Positions 11,560 to 22,813 of a stretch of DNA of 64,000 nucleotides are shown here, one piece after another (the stretch's first letter is position 1; every line of letters starts with the position of its first letter). The notes under the pieces are model-generated. The model did no database searches. It had not been told where the DNA came from and saw nothing but the letters and a program-made list of their open reading frames with translations. Source of the DNA: Carnegiea gigantea. Its lineage: Eukaryota; Streptophyta; Magnoliopsida; Caryophyllales; Cactaceae. The stretch lies in contig JAKOGI010000127.1 in NCBI GenBank assembly GCA_029747015.1, forward strand, positions 62,001-126,000, written 5' to 3'. Both the position numbers and the translations under genes were made by a program.

Positions 11560-13205
11560 GTGGTCGACGCCCTTTGATTTGCAAAGCTTAACCAAACAAG
11601 TTAGTACTTTGTTGAGGGATCCTCCCCTCAATTCATGCACCCATTTTCAACATATCAAGTTCACTTTTGATAAAATTGAACTATTCTTCACTGAGAAGTT
11701 TAGTGAAAATGTTAGCTAATTACAAATTTGAGTGAACAAATTCCAAAGTGATATGACCTTTCTCAACATGATCTCTTATAAAATGATGTATGACTTCTAT
11801 GTATTTGGTTCTAAAGTGCTAAACTAGATTTTTTTGTATGTTTATTGTACTCAGAATATCACACCGAATAGGTACCTTTTAGAAGTCAAGCCCAAGGTCT
11901 CTTAGTTGCTGGGTGATTCAAAGTATTTGGGCACAGCATGCACCCACAGCTATGCATTCGCTTTGACAGTTGATAGAGTAACAAAACTTTGTTTCTTTAA
12001 CTTACAAGAGACTAGGGAGTGTCCAATGAATTGGCAATACCATGATGTGTTTTTCCTGTCCACTTTATAGCCAGCATGATTTGTATCTAAGTATCTATCA
12101 AGATTAAATTCTGCATCTTTAGGGTTATACAGGTCAATGTTTTTGGTATCTGGAAGATATCTAAAAATTCTTTTCATAATAGTTAGCTGAGATTGTTTTG
12201 GAGCACTTTGGAATGAAGAACATAAGTGTACACTGAACATAGTATCTGATCTATTTGCTATTAAGGGAACAATGTGCCAATCATACCTCTATAGACTTTT
12301 TCTAAGATGGACTTACCACTTTGATTAAGGTCCAGTTTTGAATTCAATGCCATTTGTGTGCTCGCTTGTTTGTCTTCGTGAAGCTCGTGCTTCTTCAAAA
12401 GTTATTTAATATACTTACCTTGGTTAATGAATATGTTGTCTCAGCATAGATTGATCTAAAGCCCTAAGAAGAAGTTGAGTTCTCCCACCTTGCTCATTTT
12501 AAACTCCTTACTTATCAGTTTGGAAACCTCTTGACAAAGATGGTTGTTAGTGGCACCAAATATAATATCATCTACATAAACATGAATAATGAGGAAGTCT
12601 TCCCCCTTTGTTTTAATAAAAAGTGTTTTATCAACCTTTCCTCTTGTGAAATGATTTTCCAAAAGAAATTTGCTAAGACATTCATGCCTAGCCCTTTGGG
12701 CTTGTTTTAAACCATAAAGTTCTTTATAAAGTTTGAAAACATGATTTGAAAATTCAGGATTTTCAACTTTTGGGGGTTGATCAACATAAATATCTTCATT
12801 TAGAAAAACATTCAAGAACATACACTTTACATTCATTTGAAATAATTTTATGCATGTGAGCAAAAAATGCAAGTAGTATATGAATGACTTCTAGTCTAGC
12901 TACTGGTACAAAAGTCTCATCAAAGTCTATTCCTTCCTCTTGGTTATACCCTTTGGCAACATTGGCTTTATTCGTAACCACCAACCTTAATTCATCTAAC
13001 TTGTTCCTACAAAACCCATTTAGTCCCAACAACTGGATGGGGCTTTGGCCTAGGCGTTAGAGACTAACTATGGTTCCCCTCAAATTGGTTGAGTCTGTCA
13101 TCGATGGCCAAAGTCCAATTGGGGTCCTCTAGGGCTTCAACATGGTTCTTTGATTGTATATGGAAAACAAACACTGGTTTTACATACGTTCCCTCAGTAT
13201 ATTCT
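11560..13205 (-). pseudogene. Sirevirus-type copia pol relic (RT and RNase H)
   Basis: On minus, from 13205 downward, the pre-RT linker (ALEDPNWTLAIDDRLNQF) is followed by [20 protein letters not shown] (12960-12895). The RT continues with [11 protein letters not shown] and LYGLKQAQRA, then the catalytic YVDDIIFGATN (12585-12550). RNase H follows: MKRIFRYLPDTKNIDLY (12163-12110) and CQFIGHSLVSCKLKKQ. Its C-terminal end runs to about 11640. The wording of these motifs fits the Sirevirus (Maximus/SIRE) branch of copia. Frame breaks near 12870, 12450 and 12250-12350 and in-frame stops make it a pseudogene. The YVDD box is intact. Confidence 0.85.
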
Positions 13206-13309
13206 AGGCTACAACAGACTTGAAATCAACTTAACAGCAACATGATGATCAGAAGAAGCTCGTTGATGATTAGAAGTGATAGTTTGATGAGGCTATGATT
13301 TAAGGAGGT

Positions 13310-13381
13310 TGTTAGAGTATAAACCTATTCCTGGACCTTTAACGATCAGCTTAAGTTTTTGATTGAGTTGGTTCTTGAATA
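13310..13381 (+). repeat. TRIM LTR copy 1 (72 bp)
   Basis: Starts TGTTAGAGTA, ends TTCTTGAATA (the final CA has become TA), and is followed directly by the primer-binding-site-like TGATATCAGAGCC. Confidence 0.85.
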
Positions 13382-13662
13382 TGATATCAGAGCCTTTCTG
13401 AGTGGGACGCTTCGAGTTCAAATCTCAATAGTCCTCATAATGATGTATTGCGCAGGATAGGGGGAGCCTTTGCAGCATCCACCAGATAATTGTATGTGAG
13501 ATTTTGTGCAAGTTTGACTACCATCAAAACTTAAATCCTAAATGATCAAAAAAGATAGGCTGGCAAATAGCACATCTAAAACAGGCATCAAAGTAATAAG
13601 AAACCCACATTATGTGACATCTTGCATCCAAGTTCTTGCACAACATATTCTTCTAAATAACC

Positions 13663-14086
13663 CTAGTACCTCCTTCTGGCAGCACGACCAAAAGTTGGAG
13701 CAGCTGCCATGGGCTCTGGCTCAACCTTGACAACTCCAGGAAGATCGGACATGCCAAGAGCAGCAAGCATGTCCATGGTCTCTAAATCAATAGGGATTGA
13801 GTACGTTAGTCTTGATGCCAGACTCAGCAGGGACAAAGTCCATGCGCCTCTCACGCTCTTCCTCTTGCAGCTTGAGGGAGATTCCATGGACTGGACCCTT
13901 CTGAATCCTCTTTATAAGGTGGGTGGAAAACCTGACAATCTTGTTGCATAACCTCTTGGAAGGAATGATGGCAACCTCCTGCAAGACTTTCTTGTTGGTG
14001 TGAAAGTCCAATGTCATCTTCGAATAGTACTTCTCGATCACCTGGCGAGAAGACTTCTTCACATTCTTTGTGCGGACACGACCCAT
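13663..14086 (-). pseudogene. RPS17: 40S ribosomal protein S17 (eS17) retrocopy, frameshifted
   Basis: The minus frame from the ATG at 14086 reads [20 protein letters not shown] and continues through [19 protein letters not shown] and [15 protein letters not shown], which is eS17 of the plant small ribosomal subunit. The C-terminus resumes in another frame as LETMDMLAALGMSDLPGVV and ends with RRRY at 13663. About 19 nt separate the aligned parts near 13800 where about 15 are expected, so a net +4-nt change breaks the frame. Cys replaces the usual Arg at SKRLCNK. No intron is visible. A pyrimidine-rich 5'UTR-like stretch lies at 14087-14142 and a 3'UTR-like tail runs left to about 13480. Both sides carry TRIM sequence, so this is a mobile copy and not the native gene. 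No poly(A) tract is evident. Confidence 0.9.
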
Positions 14087-14201
14087 CTTGGAAGCTTAGC
14101 ACTCACTTGAGAATTCAAAGAGGAGAGAGCAAGAGTGGCGGAGGAGCCTTTGAAGCATCCATGCTTCAAGCCCAGAGGACATTCGCGTAAGAGGGCATAT
14201 A

Positions 14202-14273
14202 CATTAGAGTACAAACCTATTCCTGGGCCTTCAACCATCAACTTAAACTTTTGGTTGAGTTGATTCTTGAACA
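14202..14273 (+). repeat. TRIM LTR copy 2 (72 bp)
   Basis: Starts CATTAGAGTA (the TG has become CA) and ends TTCTTGAACA. It is followed by the primer-binding site TGGTATTAGAGCC at 14274-14286. About 10 of 72 positions differ from copy 3 by eye, mostly transitions. Confidence 0.85.
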
Positions 14274-14409
14274 TGGTATTAGAGCCTTTCTAAGTGGGGA
14301 CGTTTTGAGTTCGAGTCTCAATAGTCCTCATATTGATTTATTGCACAAGCTAAGGGGACCTTTGTAGCATTCACGCTTCAAGCCCAAAGGGCATTCGCGT
14401 GAGGGGGCG

Positions 14410-14481
14410 TGTTAGAGTATGAACCTATTCCTGGGCCTTCAACCATCAGCTTAAGTTTTTGGCTGAGTTAGTTCTTGAACA
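14410..14481 (+). repeat. TRIM LTR copy 3 (72 bp)
   Basis: Starts TGTTAGAGTA and ends TTCTTGAACA, with canonical TG and CA ends. It is preceded by the polypurine tract GAGGGGGCG at 14401-14409. Confidence 0.88.
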
Positions 14482-14869
14482 GAGGCAATGAAACTCATTC
14501 ATAGCCTTTAATCACAAGTTAACATGTTGTCTGGTTCTACTTCTCATCATTTTGAGTCTCATGATCTATGGTTTCTTGAAGTATTTGTCGGACTATTGAA
14601 CTTTGTGACTTGATGGTATGACAATTTTTAGATGTATGTTTGTGCACTTTATGGAAATGGCTGTATGGATGATGGTTTACTTGAAGCTTATGTCCCTTGG
14701 AACTTGCATGGATGGAGGTTTATGTTTACAATGTGATGCCAATTTGTGTCTTTGTTAACATGCATAACTGTTGAGAATGTAAGGATGTGGTAGATAAAAA
14801 AAATGCATTTACAAAGAAATGTCAAAAATCAGTAAAACTACATCAAAAATATTCCAGAATTCACGAACG
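14482..14869. other. Probable continuation of the interrupted Sirevirus relic, then unassigned DNA
   Basis: The TRIM unit has a TSD-like match on both sides, so this stretch should be upstream pol sequence of the minus-strand copia relic. I could not identify a firm domain in it. Confidence 0.3.
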
Positions 14870-15300
14870 AAAAAAAATCAAACGCCATTAACGTTGGATA
14901 ATCGGATGCTAAGACAATGTGATAGATTCCAGTATTTTCAAATTTGGCGTCAGATGAATGCTTTGACGCCATTAGAGATAGATTAAATTGACGTTAATTG
15001 TAAAATTTCAATGCTAACTGCGTTGGATACGATCGGACGCCAATAACGTCTATTCTGTGTTCTGACGCCAAATTTGTAACATTCACTGTTAATAGGGCCA
15101 GATACATTCTGACGCTAATGGTGTCTACTGTAAATTTAGATGCCTGCAAAATTCAACGCTAATAGCATAAAACATATTGTGATGCCAATAGTGCCCACCG
15201 CCAATTCGGAAGCCAATATGACGCTATTAGTCAGATTTACTAATTTGAGACCAAATAATTTTAGCTTCGAGGGTTTTGCTTCAGAATTTTACCTTAAAAC
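14870..15300. repeat. Dispersed GACGCYAATARCGTC-like repeat region
   Basis: About ten degenerate copies of a motif around ACGCCAATA / ACGCTAATAG / GGCGTCAGAT occur in both orientations, for example near 14881, 14946, 15038, 15062, 15110, 15180 and 15219. The pattern resembles CACTA subterminal regions, but no CACTA terminus was found at either side. Confidence 0.45.
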
Positions 15301-16907
15301 TTGTTTGGCATCCGATTTTTGAGTTTTGCGTGAAATTTATCAGTTGCTAATGCTGAGATTTCCCATATTGGATAGGGATTTATATTTGAGTAGACTCAAT
15401 GTAAGAACACATTTCATCAACAACCCAGTACTAATACTCCCGGGCACATCCCCATGCAAACTCTCTTATGCTAGCTAAGAGACTTTAATTTGCCTCTTAG
15501 CATCCCATCAATTAAATCTACAACTCTTTCCATAATAATAATAATAATAGTAGTAGTAGTAGTCGTAGTCGTAGTAGTAGTAACAACAACAATAGTAGTA
15601 GTAATAACAATAATAATAGCCCCCTACAAAAGAAGATCATCACCAACACCGAGGACGACAATAACCAAATATTTATATGCTTTTTGACATTTTATACTCA
15701 GTAGCTAATCCAATAGTTAGTTTAACCAAACACAATTTATTTTAAACAGCTCGATGAGCAACTATCAGTTAACAACTAGAATTAAAATAACTTACATAAA
15801 AACTATGTGCTATTCAAAAAAAATATCGGCTACTTAAACAGTTAAATTTGCAAATAAAGTCCAATATAAGTTGATTCATCGTAACACCCCTTAATTGCAA
15901 CCTACTTAACTATGCCAGACAAGGAATTAATCTAGGATTAGCATCAAAAGACTTAAGAAATTAAGAGGTATTCGTCCCACTTGCTTAGATGAACAAGTGT
16001 AACTTAACACGCAAGTTTTTTTTTTTCTTGTTCAAGGAAAAGTGAGTAAGACATATAACATACTACTCCTTTATTCATTCAACTTAACTGATAGTTTGAT
16101 CAAAATCTCAAATTACACATTATGCTCATAAATTGGAAATGGAAAAATTTTATTGCATCTCTATGCCTCGCCAATTTCCGTTTGAGAGCCAACTTGATCC
16201 ATCTCATTAGAGCTTTGTAAGCATAGTAATCAAATGGGAGATGCATTGTTGAACTTCTTTTCATGTCCTCTTTTCTTGATTTCCTGTAAATCATGGGAAA
16301 TATGAAGGAAATGACGACAAAATTAGCATGAGTTTGTATGTTACCCTAATGCATGCAAAAACTAAGCAATAACAAGATTTTTGAGCCGACAAATAAAACA
16401 TACTTGAACCATTGACATTTCACGTTATCAAACCGAAATTCCCAATTTTGGTTAGCTAATTAGACCCAAACAATAGCATGCACATATACACATATTGAAC
16501 TCAAACACATAGCATACACGATGTATAGGAGGTACACCTTATAAACATAGTATTAGACTAAATCATGGCTAGCCACTAAGCATTGAAAATAATCCATTTT
16601 CGGTCCTTGTACTTATACATATAATCCATATAGCAATTGAGTCTTTGACTAAAAAACTTTAGTAAACATATTAAAACAATTAGTTTCTTTGCATGTGATG
16701 GGCACTAACGATAGCATCTTGATTTGTTTTCTTCAAATTGGGTGCTAGATTTGTGTACATAAACATATATTTAGTATTTTTAATCTTAGATCCCCGTCAT
16801 TTCAACTTTTTAACATATTAAGGCGTTCTCAATGGACCGGTGCTTTTATCTAACAATTACTAGAAATGTTTGTATATACAACATCTTTAGTTTAGAGCCT
16901 ATACCAT
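15301..16907. other. Unassigned AT-rich DNA with a trinucleotide microsatellite
   Basis: A run of AAT, AGT, CGT and AAC units occupies about 15533-15622. The rest contains a poly(T) run at about 16016-16027 and short frames (for example 16100-16294 minus) that match nothing I recognise. Confidence 0.45.
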
Positions 16908-17480
16908 CACTACAAGGAACATTATCTTTTATAACAGGGATTCTCGTTGTTGATGGTCAATAAACTCGTTGCAATTGTCTTTTACAACGAGTTTTCCGTA
17001 CGGTCGTGGCTCGTTGCAAAAGAGCTAGTCGTAAATGCTTGGGCGTTAACTACGGCCAGGTTGAAAGGCTCGTCGCATGACTTTTCATTTACAACGAGAT
17101 TTTTATCTCGTTGTAATTTGCTATGTATTTACGACGAGATTATTGTCTCGTGGTAGTTTGTGACCATCTTTTACAACGAGCCTACAAATCACGTGGTTGT
17201 CTGGTACATTACAACAAGCTATGAATTTTGTCGCCATTATTAAAATATTTACGATGAGATTCTTGCCTCATGGTAGTTTGTAACCATCTTTTACAACGAG
17301 CCTACACATCACGTGGTTGTCCGGTACATTACAACAAGCTATGAATCTCATCGCCATTATTAAAACATTTACGACGAGTTATGCTTCTCTTGGTAGTCGT
17401 TCTGATCAATCACAAGATAAAAACATCTCTCGTTTAGTCAAGTAAACACTTCTTCAACTACGACCAGATACTTATCGCAA
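16908..17480. repeat. CACTA-3 left subterminal repeats with a 120-bp tandem unit
   Basis: TTACAACGAG or TTTACGACGAG occurs many times in both orientations. Within this, a 120-bp unit starting ACGACGAGAT at 17131 recurs at 17251 and begins again at 17371. Units contain ACGTGGTTGTC and GCCATTATTAAAA. Confidence 0.8.
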
Positions 17481-18339
17481 TATTTCTTCACATAAATTTT
17501 TGGATCAACAACAAAATGAACTCAAAGTAAGGGCAAACACCACCCCTGTATTCACGCATGAGCATATAGGTATAGTCATATTTGCAAAGAGAGCTGCCCA
17601 AAATATAGGTGTAATACACTACAAATTTACTTACTGTTTGGAGTACAAACATATTTGTATTAGCTACTTGATAATAGTCTACAACATGAAACATGTAAAT
17701 CTTGTGCGATAAAATGCTATCTATCTTCATGTTGAATGCCAAAATATGTCCATCTTCAAACTGGATACCAAAAAATGTCCATCTCCATTTCCAAAAATTT
17801 ATATGCACCCTGAAAATATTCATATACACCTGCCAATTAAAGTACAACGAAAAATGTTGTTAACTGTTAATGTGATCATATCGTGAATCCATATTTAATG
17901 CGCTAAGCCACACATATAGAAGTCCAAAGAAACAAGTAGAAAAGAAAACTAACCCTCTGACCCAAATATTCCAAAGGCATAAAATGGGCATTCTAAAGGC
18001 ATTTTCAAGACTTCGAAGGCATAAAATAGCCCAACTACTCAAAATAGGCATTCTCACTTGTGGTATAAACTTGAGAAATCAAACCTAGGGCTCAACATTT
18101 GAATGAAACAAAATCCAAACCAGGGCAACTGAACCAAGAAATCTGCAAGGTGAACTATAGATGCAACAGCCTTTTGCTACACAGCATCCACTAACTATTA
18201 TTGCTTGACAGTATAGTCACAAAGCAAGGGCATAAATGCTACAATGGAGCCAGTTCCACAGAACCTAATAATGTACTGTCACATTGCATAAACATCTTTT
18301 AGTATTCCCTTTTCCCCATAATAGTGACATATTCATCAT

Positions 18340-18600
18340 CATACCAACAGATTGAGCAAATGGATTAGATGATGGATTAGAAGGCATCAATGGAGGCAGC
18401 AAGCTTTTTCCAGTTATCATTTATGTAGGCAGCCTCTTACGCAACAAGGGAAGAGAGCACAGAGGTAAGCATCTGAGCTGAAGATGTGGAGGCAGCAAGC
18501 TTAGCAGCAACAGCGGCTGCCGCAGCCTTCTTACTGTCTTCATCGCTGGCCGTCAGAGATACAAATGCAGTGGGCGCTGACCCCAAAAAAAAAAATTGAT
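18340..18600 (-). pseudogene. Possible captured fragment of a CID/RPRD-like (ENTH/VHS family) gene
   Basis: On minus, a frame ending at 18437 reads LTASDEDSKKAAAAAVAAKL and then AASTSSAQMLTSVLSSL. In a shifted frame just downstream comes PSNPSSNPFAQSVGMMM. From memory, both segments and their order resemble the region after the CID domain in plant proteins related to RPRD1, which bind the RNA polymerase II tail. The fragment is short, contains frame changes and sits well inside CACTA-3, as expected for transduplicated host DNA. The assignment is not certain, because an Ala/Ser-rich segment could mislead. Confidence 0.45.
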
Positions 18601-21420
18601 TGTACCAACAACTCCCAGCAACAACAACTCCCAGCATCCCATCCTTGTAAAGTACACACGAATGCTGGGCAGTGGGCACTGACCCAAAAAAAAAAAAATT
18701 TGATTATTTAGTAGACCAAAACCAACAAAAAGCCAAAATTGAAATTTCTAGAAAAATTCTCACAACATATACTTGGAAAGAATAGCACAAAAATGACATG
18801 ATGGACACTTAGTAGGACCAAAACCAACAGAGGACAAAACAAAAATCAAGTCCCTCAACCCAACTAGTGGATGTATTCTTGTCGGCACTCCACAAATCCC
18901 AGAAACATCCATAATGAATGTTACATTTCCAACCACCACCAACAATTCCAAACGGATGAACATGCTACACACGAAATATGTATCAAACCCAATGATCGCA
19001 TCAATTATCCCAATCACCATAACAATTCCACGACCATCAACAAGCCACAAAATTCCAATAGACCATAACTCTGAATCTATTACTGACAAAAATTCCAACA
19101 AACCACAAACCCCAAATCCAATTATCATAAACATTACAATCAACCACAAAAGTTATGTGGTAGCAGCAGCAAAAGATTAAGAGTAGAAATATGCATAGGA
19201 AGAAACAAAAAAAGAAGCAGCAAGGGAGGAAACAGTGGCAGCAACAGGGGCAGAACAATAGGGAGAGAGGGAGACAGCATGGCATCAACAGTGGCAACAC
19301 CAAGGGGAAAAACAAGAAAAGGGGGGACAAACGAGGAGAGAGAAAGCAGAAACAGTAGCAGCAGCAAGGGCAGAGATTAGGAACAAGGGGGAGAGAGAAA
19401 AAAAGAGTGTGATAAAGAATTATTACACAAATCTCTAATGAATACCCTAAAGTGTATGACATTCCAACCAAGATACAAAAGCACAGGCAAAAAGCCTCGT
19501 GAGAGGCAATGGAATGCCATGTCATTTTAGCCTTTTCTGAGATAATTACTATTGAATCAAAAGAAAAGTAGACAGCAAATCAACCTTTTCATTCATAAAC
19601 CCCAAAAAAATATCCCCCCAAAAATAAAAACACCTCTATGAGCAATGAAGCATCCTAAATAGTTAGGAAGCAATTGCTTATTAACTCACATCTCTTCAGT
19701 ACAATACCTAGAGGTGTGAAACTAGGGATGTGTTGGTAACGTCTAAATAATATCTATCTCTTCTATGCTTGCTGCTCCCTCTACAAATAGTGTTGTAATA
19801 TTGTACTTGTACAATACCACCAAACATGTTACATGTACATTTACATTATAACAATAATTGTATATGACCTTGTCACATGACCGAAGGTGACAACCTAATC
19901 TACATATTCCAAGCACCTCATCACCTGACTTGAACAATCTGTTCTCCAAATCTAATAATATATATATGAGAAATTGTAGAAAAGAACAATAGCAATGCAC
20001 ACATTAGCTGGAGATTCTACAGGAACCTTGCAAGACAAACACAATGTTCTTCCAATAATCACAAGATTGTTCTTCTGCAACAAGCTGATCCACAATTCTC
20101 TTTGAAAATGGGAGTAAGTAAGTCAGAACACAAACTCCAATCTCAGCTCCACACGATTGAATCCATGAACAAAAGTGCAAAGGAAATCCAAGCCCCATCA
20201 ACAGTCAATTCATTGTAAAGAAGAGAAGAATAACATGTATAACAAATTTTTAAAAAAAGAGGCAAACATCAAGGCTTTGCATAACATAAATTCATTTGTA
20301 GAAAAACATTGAACACATAAATTGGATGATGTCAGGCAATTTTCACAAAGAAGGAAAAAAGAAAAAACAAACCCTAATTACACTTAAGTTTACACTGCTT
20401 GAAACATGAGTTGCCCATAGCACCTTGAAACATAAATTCATTCTAAGCTGAGGACTCGTATGATAACTCCTTGAAACATGAGTTGCCAATAGCTGGAGCA
20501 GCTGCTATACCTGCTTACGCTCAAGATTACAACACCTAGAGGAGTTAAACCTTTCTGAACCTAGAGGAGTTGTGTCAGATTACAACACCTAATTCATTAT
20601 ATTTGTGTCAGATTACAACACCCAGAGGAGTTGAACCTGTACGAGCAATTGCTTATTTAGCTAAAAGAAAAACCTCCCTTTCTAAACTAAGCAACGTTGA
20701 AATTGACAAGGTGTGAAACCAAATTTATGGCTAATTGCATCCCAAAGTATGTCTCGCTTTCCACCAAATTCCAGGACAGAACTCTCCTTTGCTAGAAAAT
20801 CTAATTAAGTTCACAACAATTTGCAAGCAATAAAGAAAATAGGAAAGAAAAAGAGATTGATGAGCTCTCATACTCAGATTGAAACTTCTGTCAGCAGGAA
20901 CCACAAAGTAAGATAAGATTCACAACCAAACTTTTCACTCTCAAATTCCAAAATTTTCAGGGCAGATAGCATTTTGGAGAAGCCAGAACCAAAATATCCG
21001 ACTAAAAAAACTAAAATTTGCACCAAACAAAGCCATACTAGTGCTAATTTGAAGGACGACTCAATTACACGCCTAAAACAAGATGTCGTTGAGGTCGAAT
21101 GCCTCTTCAAAATCACACACAAACGACTTCAACCGTAGAGCACCGTAATCCTTGTGAAGGTAGAAGCCCAGACTATGAGAAGAGAGGAAAAATCATAAGA
21201 GAAACTCGAAAGGCTCTTCAAAATCGCACACAAACAAGTTTCGAAGGTCAGACCATGCGTTTAGCCATGAGAGAAGGGAGGACAGGGAACGAAGAGCTCT
21301 GTGGAGAAAGAAGCTTCTGGTTCAATAGTACTCAAGCTAGGTTTTAAAAAACCAAGACCAAAACGGCGCCGTTTTTAGGGAGTTGCGAAAACATTACCAG
21401 AGAATTGCTCCGCGTTTTTT
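18601..21420. other. CACTA-3 interior, no gene recognised
   Basis: Poly(A)-rich stretches occur near 18585 and 18690. A strongly purine-biased segment (AGCAGCAA and GGGGGAGAGAG units) fills about 19195-19410 and produces long low-complexity frames on the opposite strand, which I do not treat as genes. A short run TATATATATG lies near 19960. Repeats of AGATTACAACACC appear at about 20522-20640. Confidence 0.45.
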
Positions 21421-21603
21421 TCCCCAGAAAATTGTACGTTTACAACGAGTTTAGGGCCAAACGCAATGAGAAATTGAACTCATGGTTGAAGCTACTGCCT
21501 TTTACAACCGGTTATCCGTCTCGTTGTTAATAGGTTTATTTTTACAACGAGATTAGCGTATCGTTGAATTAATTGGTTGTAATTACTGTCTTCTCTTGTA
21601 GTG
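21420..21603. repeat. CACTA-3 right subterminal repeats and terminus
   Basis: TTTACAACGAG and CTCGTTGTTAA occur in inverted and direct copies (about 21437, 21500, 21530, 21541, 21560), ending with CTTGTAGTG at 21603. The same core repeat is used at the left end. Confidence 0.85.
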
Positions 21604-21989
21604 CATGAGGGATCCAAGAGTAAACATATGCATGGATCCTACAGTCTATGCATGATTTTTAAAATCCTTAGAAATCATAATTGTCTTACTATTCTTTGAC
21701 CTAACCTTTTACCCTTTTTCCCCTATAAACTTGTGAGCTGTGTCCGCTTAAAACATCAAAAAAAAGAAAGACGAGATGACGAAGTATCTTCTCAATGCTT
21801 AACAAATAAAAGGAGAATCATAGCTCTGAGGATCTTCCAATTAGGCTCAACTACACGCATGCATGCACTTTTCACTAGGGTTTATATCTTAGTTTAGTTT
21901 CTTATCCTTCCAAACTAATTGTTGACTCCCTTAAAATCCTCTCTTAAAACTTGAATGAAAGTCATATTTTTCAAATAGAATCGACAATC
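21604..21989. other. Unassigned spacer
   Basis: Nothing recognised between the CACTA-3 TSD and the LTR fragment that follows. Confidence 0.3.
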
Positions 21990-22813
21990 ATAAGTTAATA
22001 ACAAATTGGTTGTGATTTGCTAAATATAGAAGATTGTGGTAGCTATTCTATCTTATCAAAGATGTGCTATTAACGGAATAAATTATCATGGAAATATCTT
22101 GAAGATTACGCTGCAATTTTTTGGATGGTTCCAATTGATTCTCAGCAAGATATCGAGCCCCAAATCAAGGACAAGTAGCCATTGCATTTACTTGAACAAA
22201 ATCAGAGAATTTCAAGGGCTTGGAATGGAAAGTTCAATGCCTTGAAATTAGGCATGAAAATTGGACTACCACAAGATGAGTAATGCTCACATGCCAAATT
22301 TATCTTCACTTCTCTCTACACCTCTCATCTATAAAATGGGAAGAGTTGGGTAGCTGAAGAGGACAACAAAAAGAAGAGCAAGCATTTTATTGGCATACAC
22401 TTACTAAAGCGACTCTTTGCATACTTTGAGCTTACAATTGCCTCTATTACATTTCATTGTATTGTTCAAGTTGTAAATTGGGTGGGATTATAGAGTTGAC
22501 CCTTGGGTGGGATTATAGAGTTAAAGGGTCAACTCTACCAAGCCTAGTTGAAGGGTTCAATTTGTGATTTGGAACTTATAGTAGGTATACTCTAGAGTTG
22601 TATAATCATCCCTCCTAATAAAAATTCGGGTTAATCCTAGAGGTAGGAACTCTAGGCGGGGACTAACCCTGTTTGAGGCCAATGTCGTTAAAAAATTATC
22701 GTGTTTTGTCCACACTTATCTTTCCACTCTTTATTTCGATTGTCTTGCGACTTTGATCATCACCCTTATTCACCGCCTTTTAGGATGTTCTAACTAGCCA
22801 AACCGAGCCAACA
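21990..22813 (+). repeat. Sirevirus-like LTR fragment, plus orientation
   Basis: The 3' half is clearly related to the LTR at 31288-32342. Shared blocks include TTGTGATTTGGAACTTA, GTACTCTAGAGTT-like text, GGGACTAA, CGTTAAAAAAT and GACTTTGATCATCACCC, with the same end form (GAGCCAACA at 22813 versus GAGTCAACA at 32342). A 25-bp piece, GGGTGGGATTATAGAGTT..., is locally duplicated at about 22480-22525. The left boundary is approximate and no internal region follows. Confidence 0.65.

Larger units (their letters stand above)
13310..14481 (+). mobile_element. Tandem TRIM (SMART-like) with three 72-bp LTRs and an RPS17 insert
   Basis: Three copies of a 72-bp repeat (TGTTAGAGTA...TTCTTGAACA type) lie at 13310-13381, 14202-14273 and 14410-14481. 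After the first two comes TGATATCAGAGCC (13382) or TGGTATTAGAGCC (14274), a near match to the TGGTATCAGAGC site complementary to initiator tRNA-Met. GAGGGGGCG before the third is a polypurine tract. The 5 bp before the first LTR (GAGGT, 13305-13309) and after the third (GAGGC, 14482-14486) match at 4 of 5, consistent with an aged TSD for the whole unit. The right unit alone is only 280 bp. The left internal region holds an RPS17 copy. The unit sits inside the Sirevirus relic. Confidence 0.85.
16908..21603. mobile_element. CACTA-3: non-autonomous CACTA element with intact TSD
   Basis: The left end CACTACAAGGAAC (16908) and the right end, complement CACTACAAGAGAAG (21603), are CACTA inverted repeats. 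The 3 bp outside are CAT on both sides (16905-16907 and 21604-21606), a perfect TSD. Subterminal repeats with TACAACGAG or CTCGTTGTAA occur at both ends. No TNP2 or ORF1 sequence is recognised in the 4.7-kb interior, so mobility would need proteins from another element. The interior has tandem repeats and a possible captured gene fragment. Confidence 0.9.

Noticed and set aside
13709..13951. 80-codon plus frame over the RPS17 copy
   Set aside because: Antisense shadow of the eS17 coding sequence, which is clearly on minus.
19037..19525. Long minus-strand frames rich in Leu, Cys and Phe (162 and 75 codons)
   Set aside because: They come from a purine-rich low-complexity tract on plus (about 19195-19410); there is no domain, start context or conservation to support a gene.
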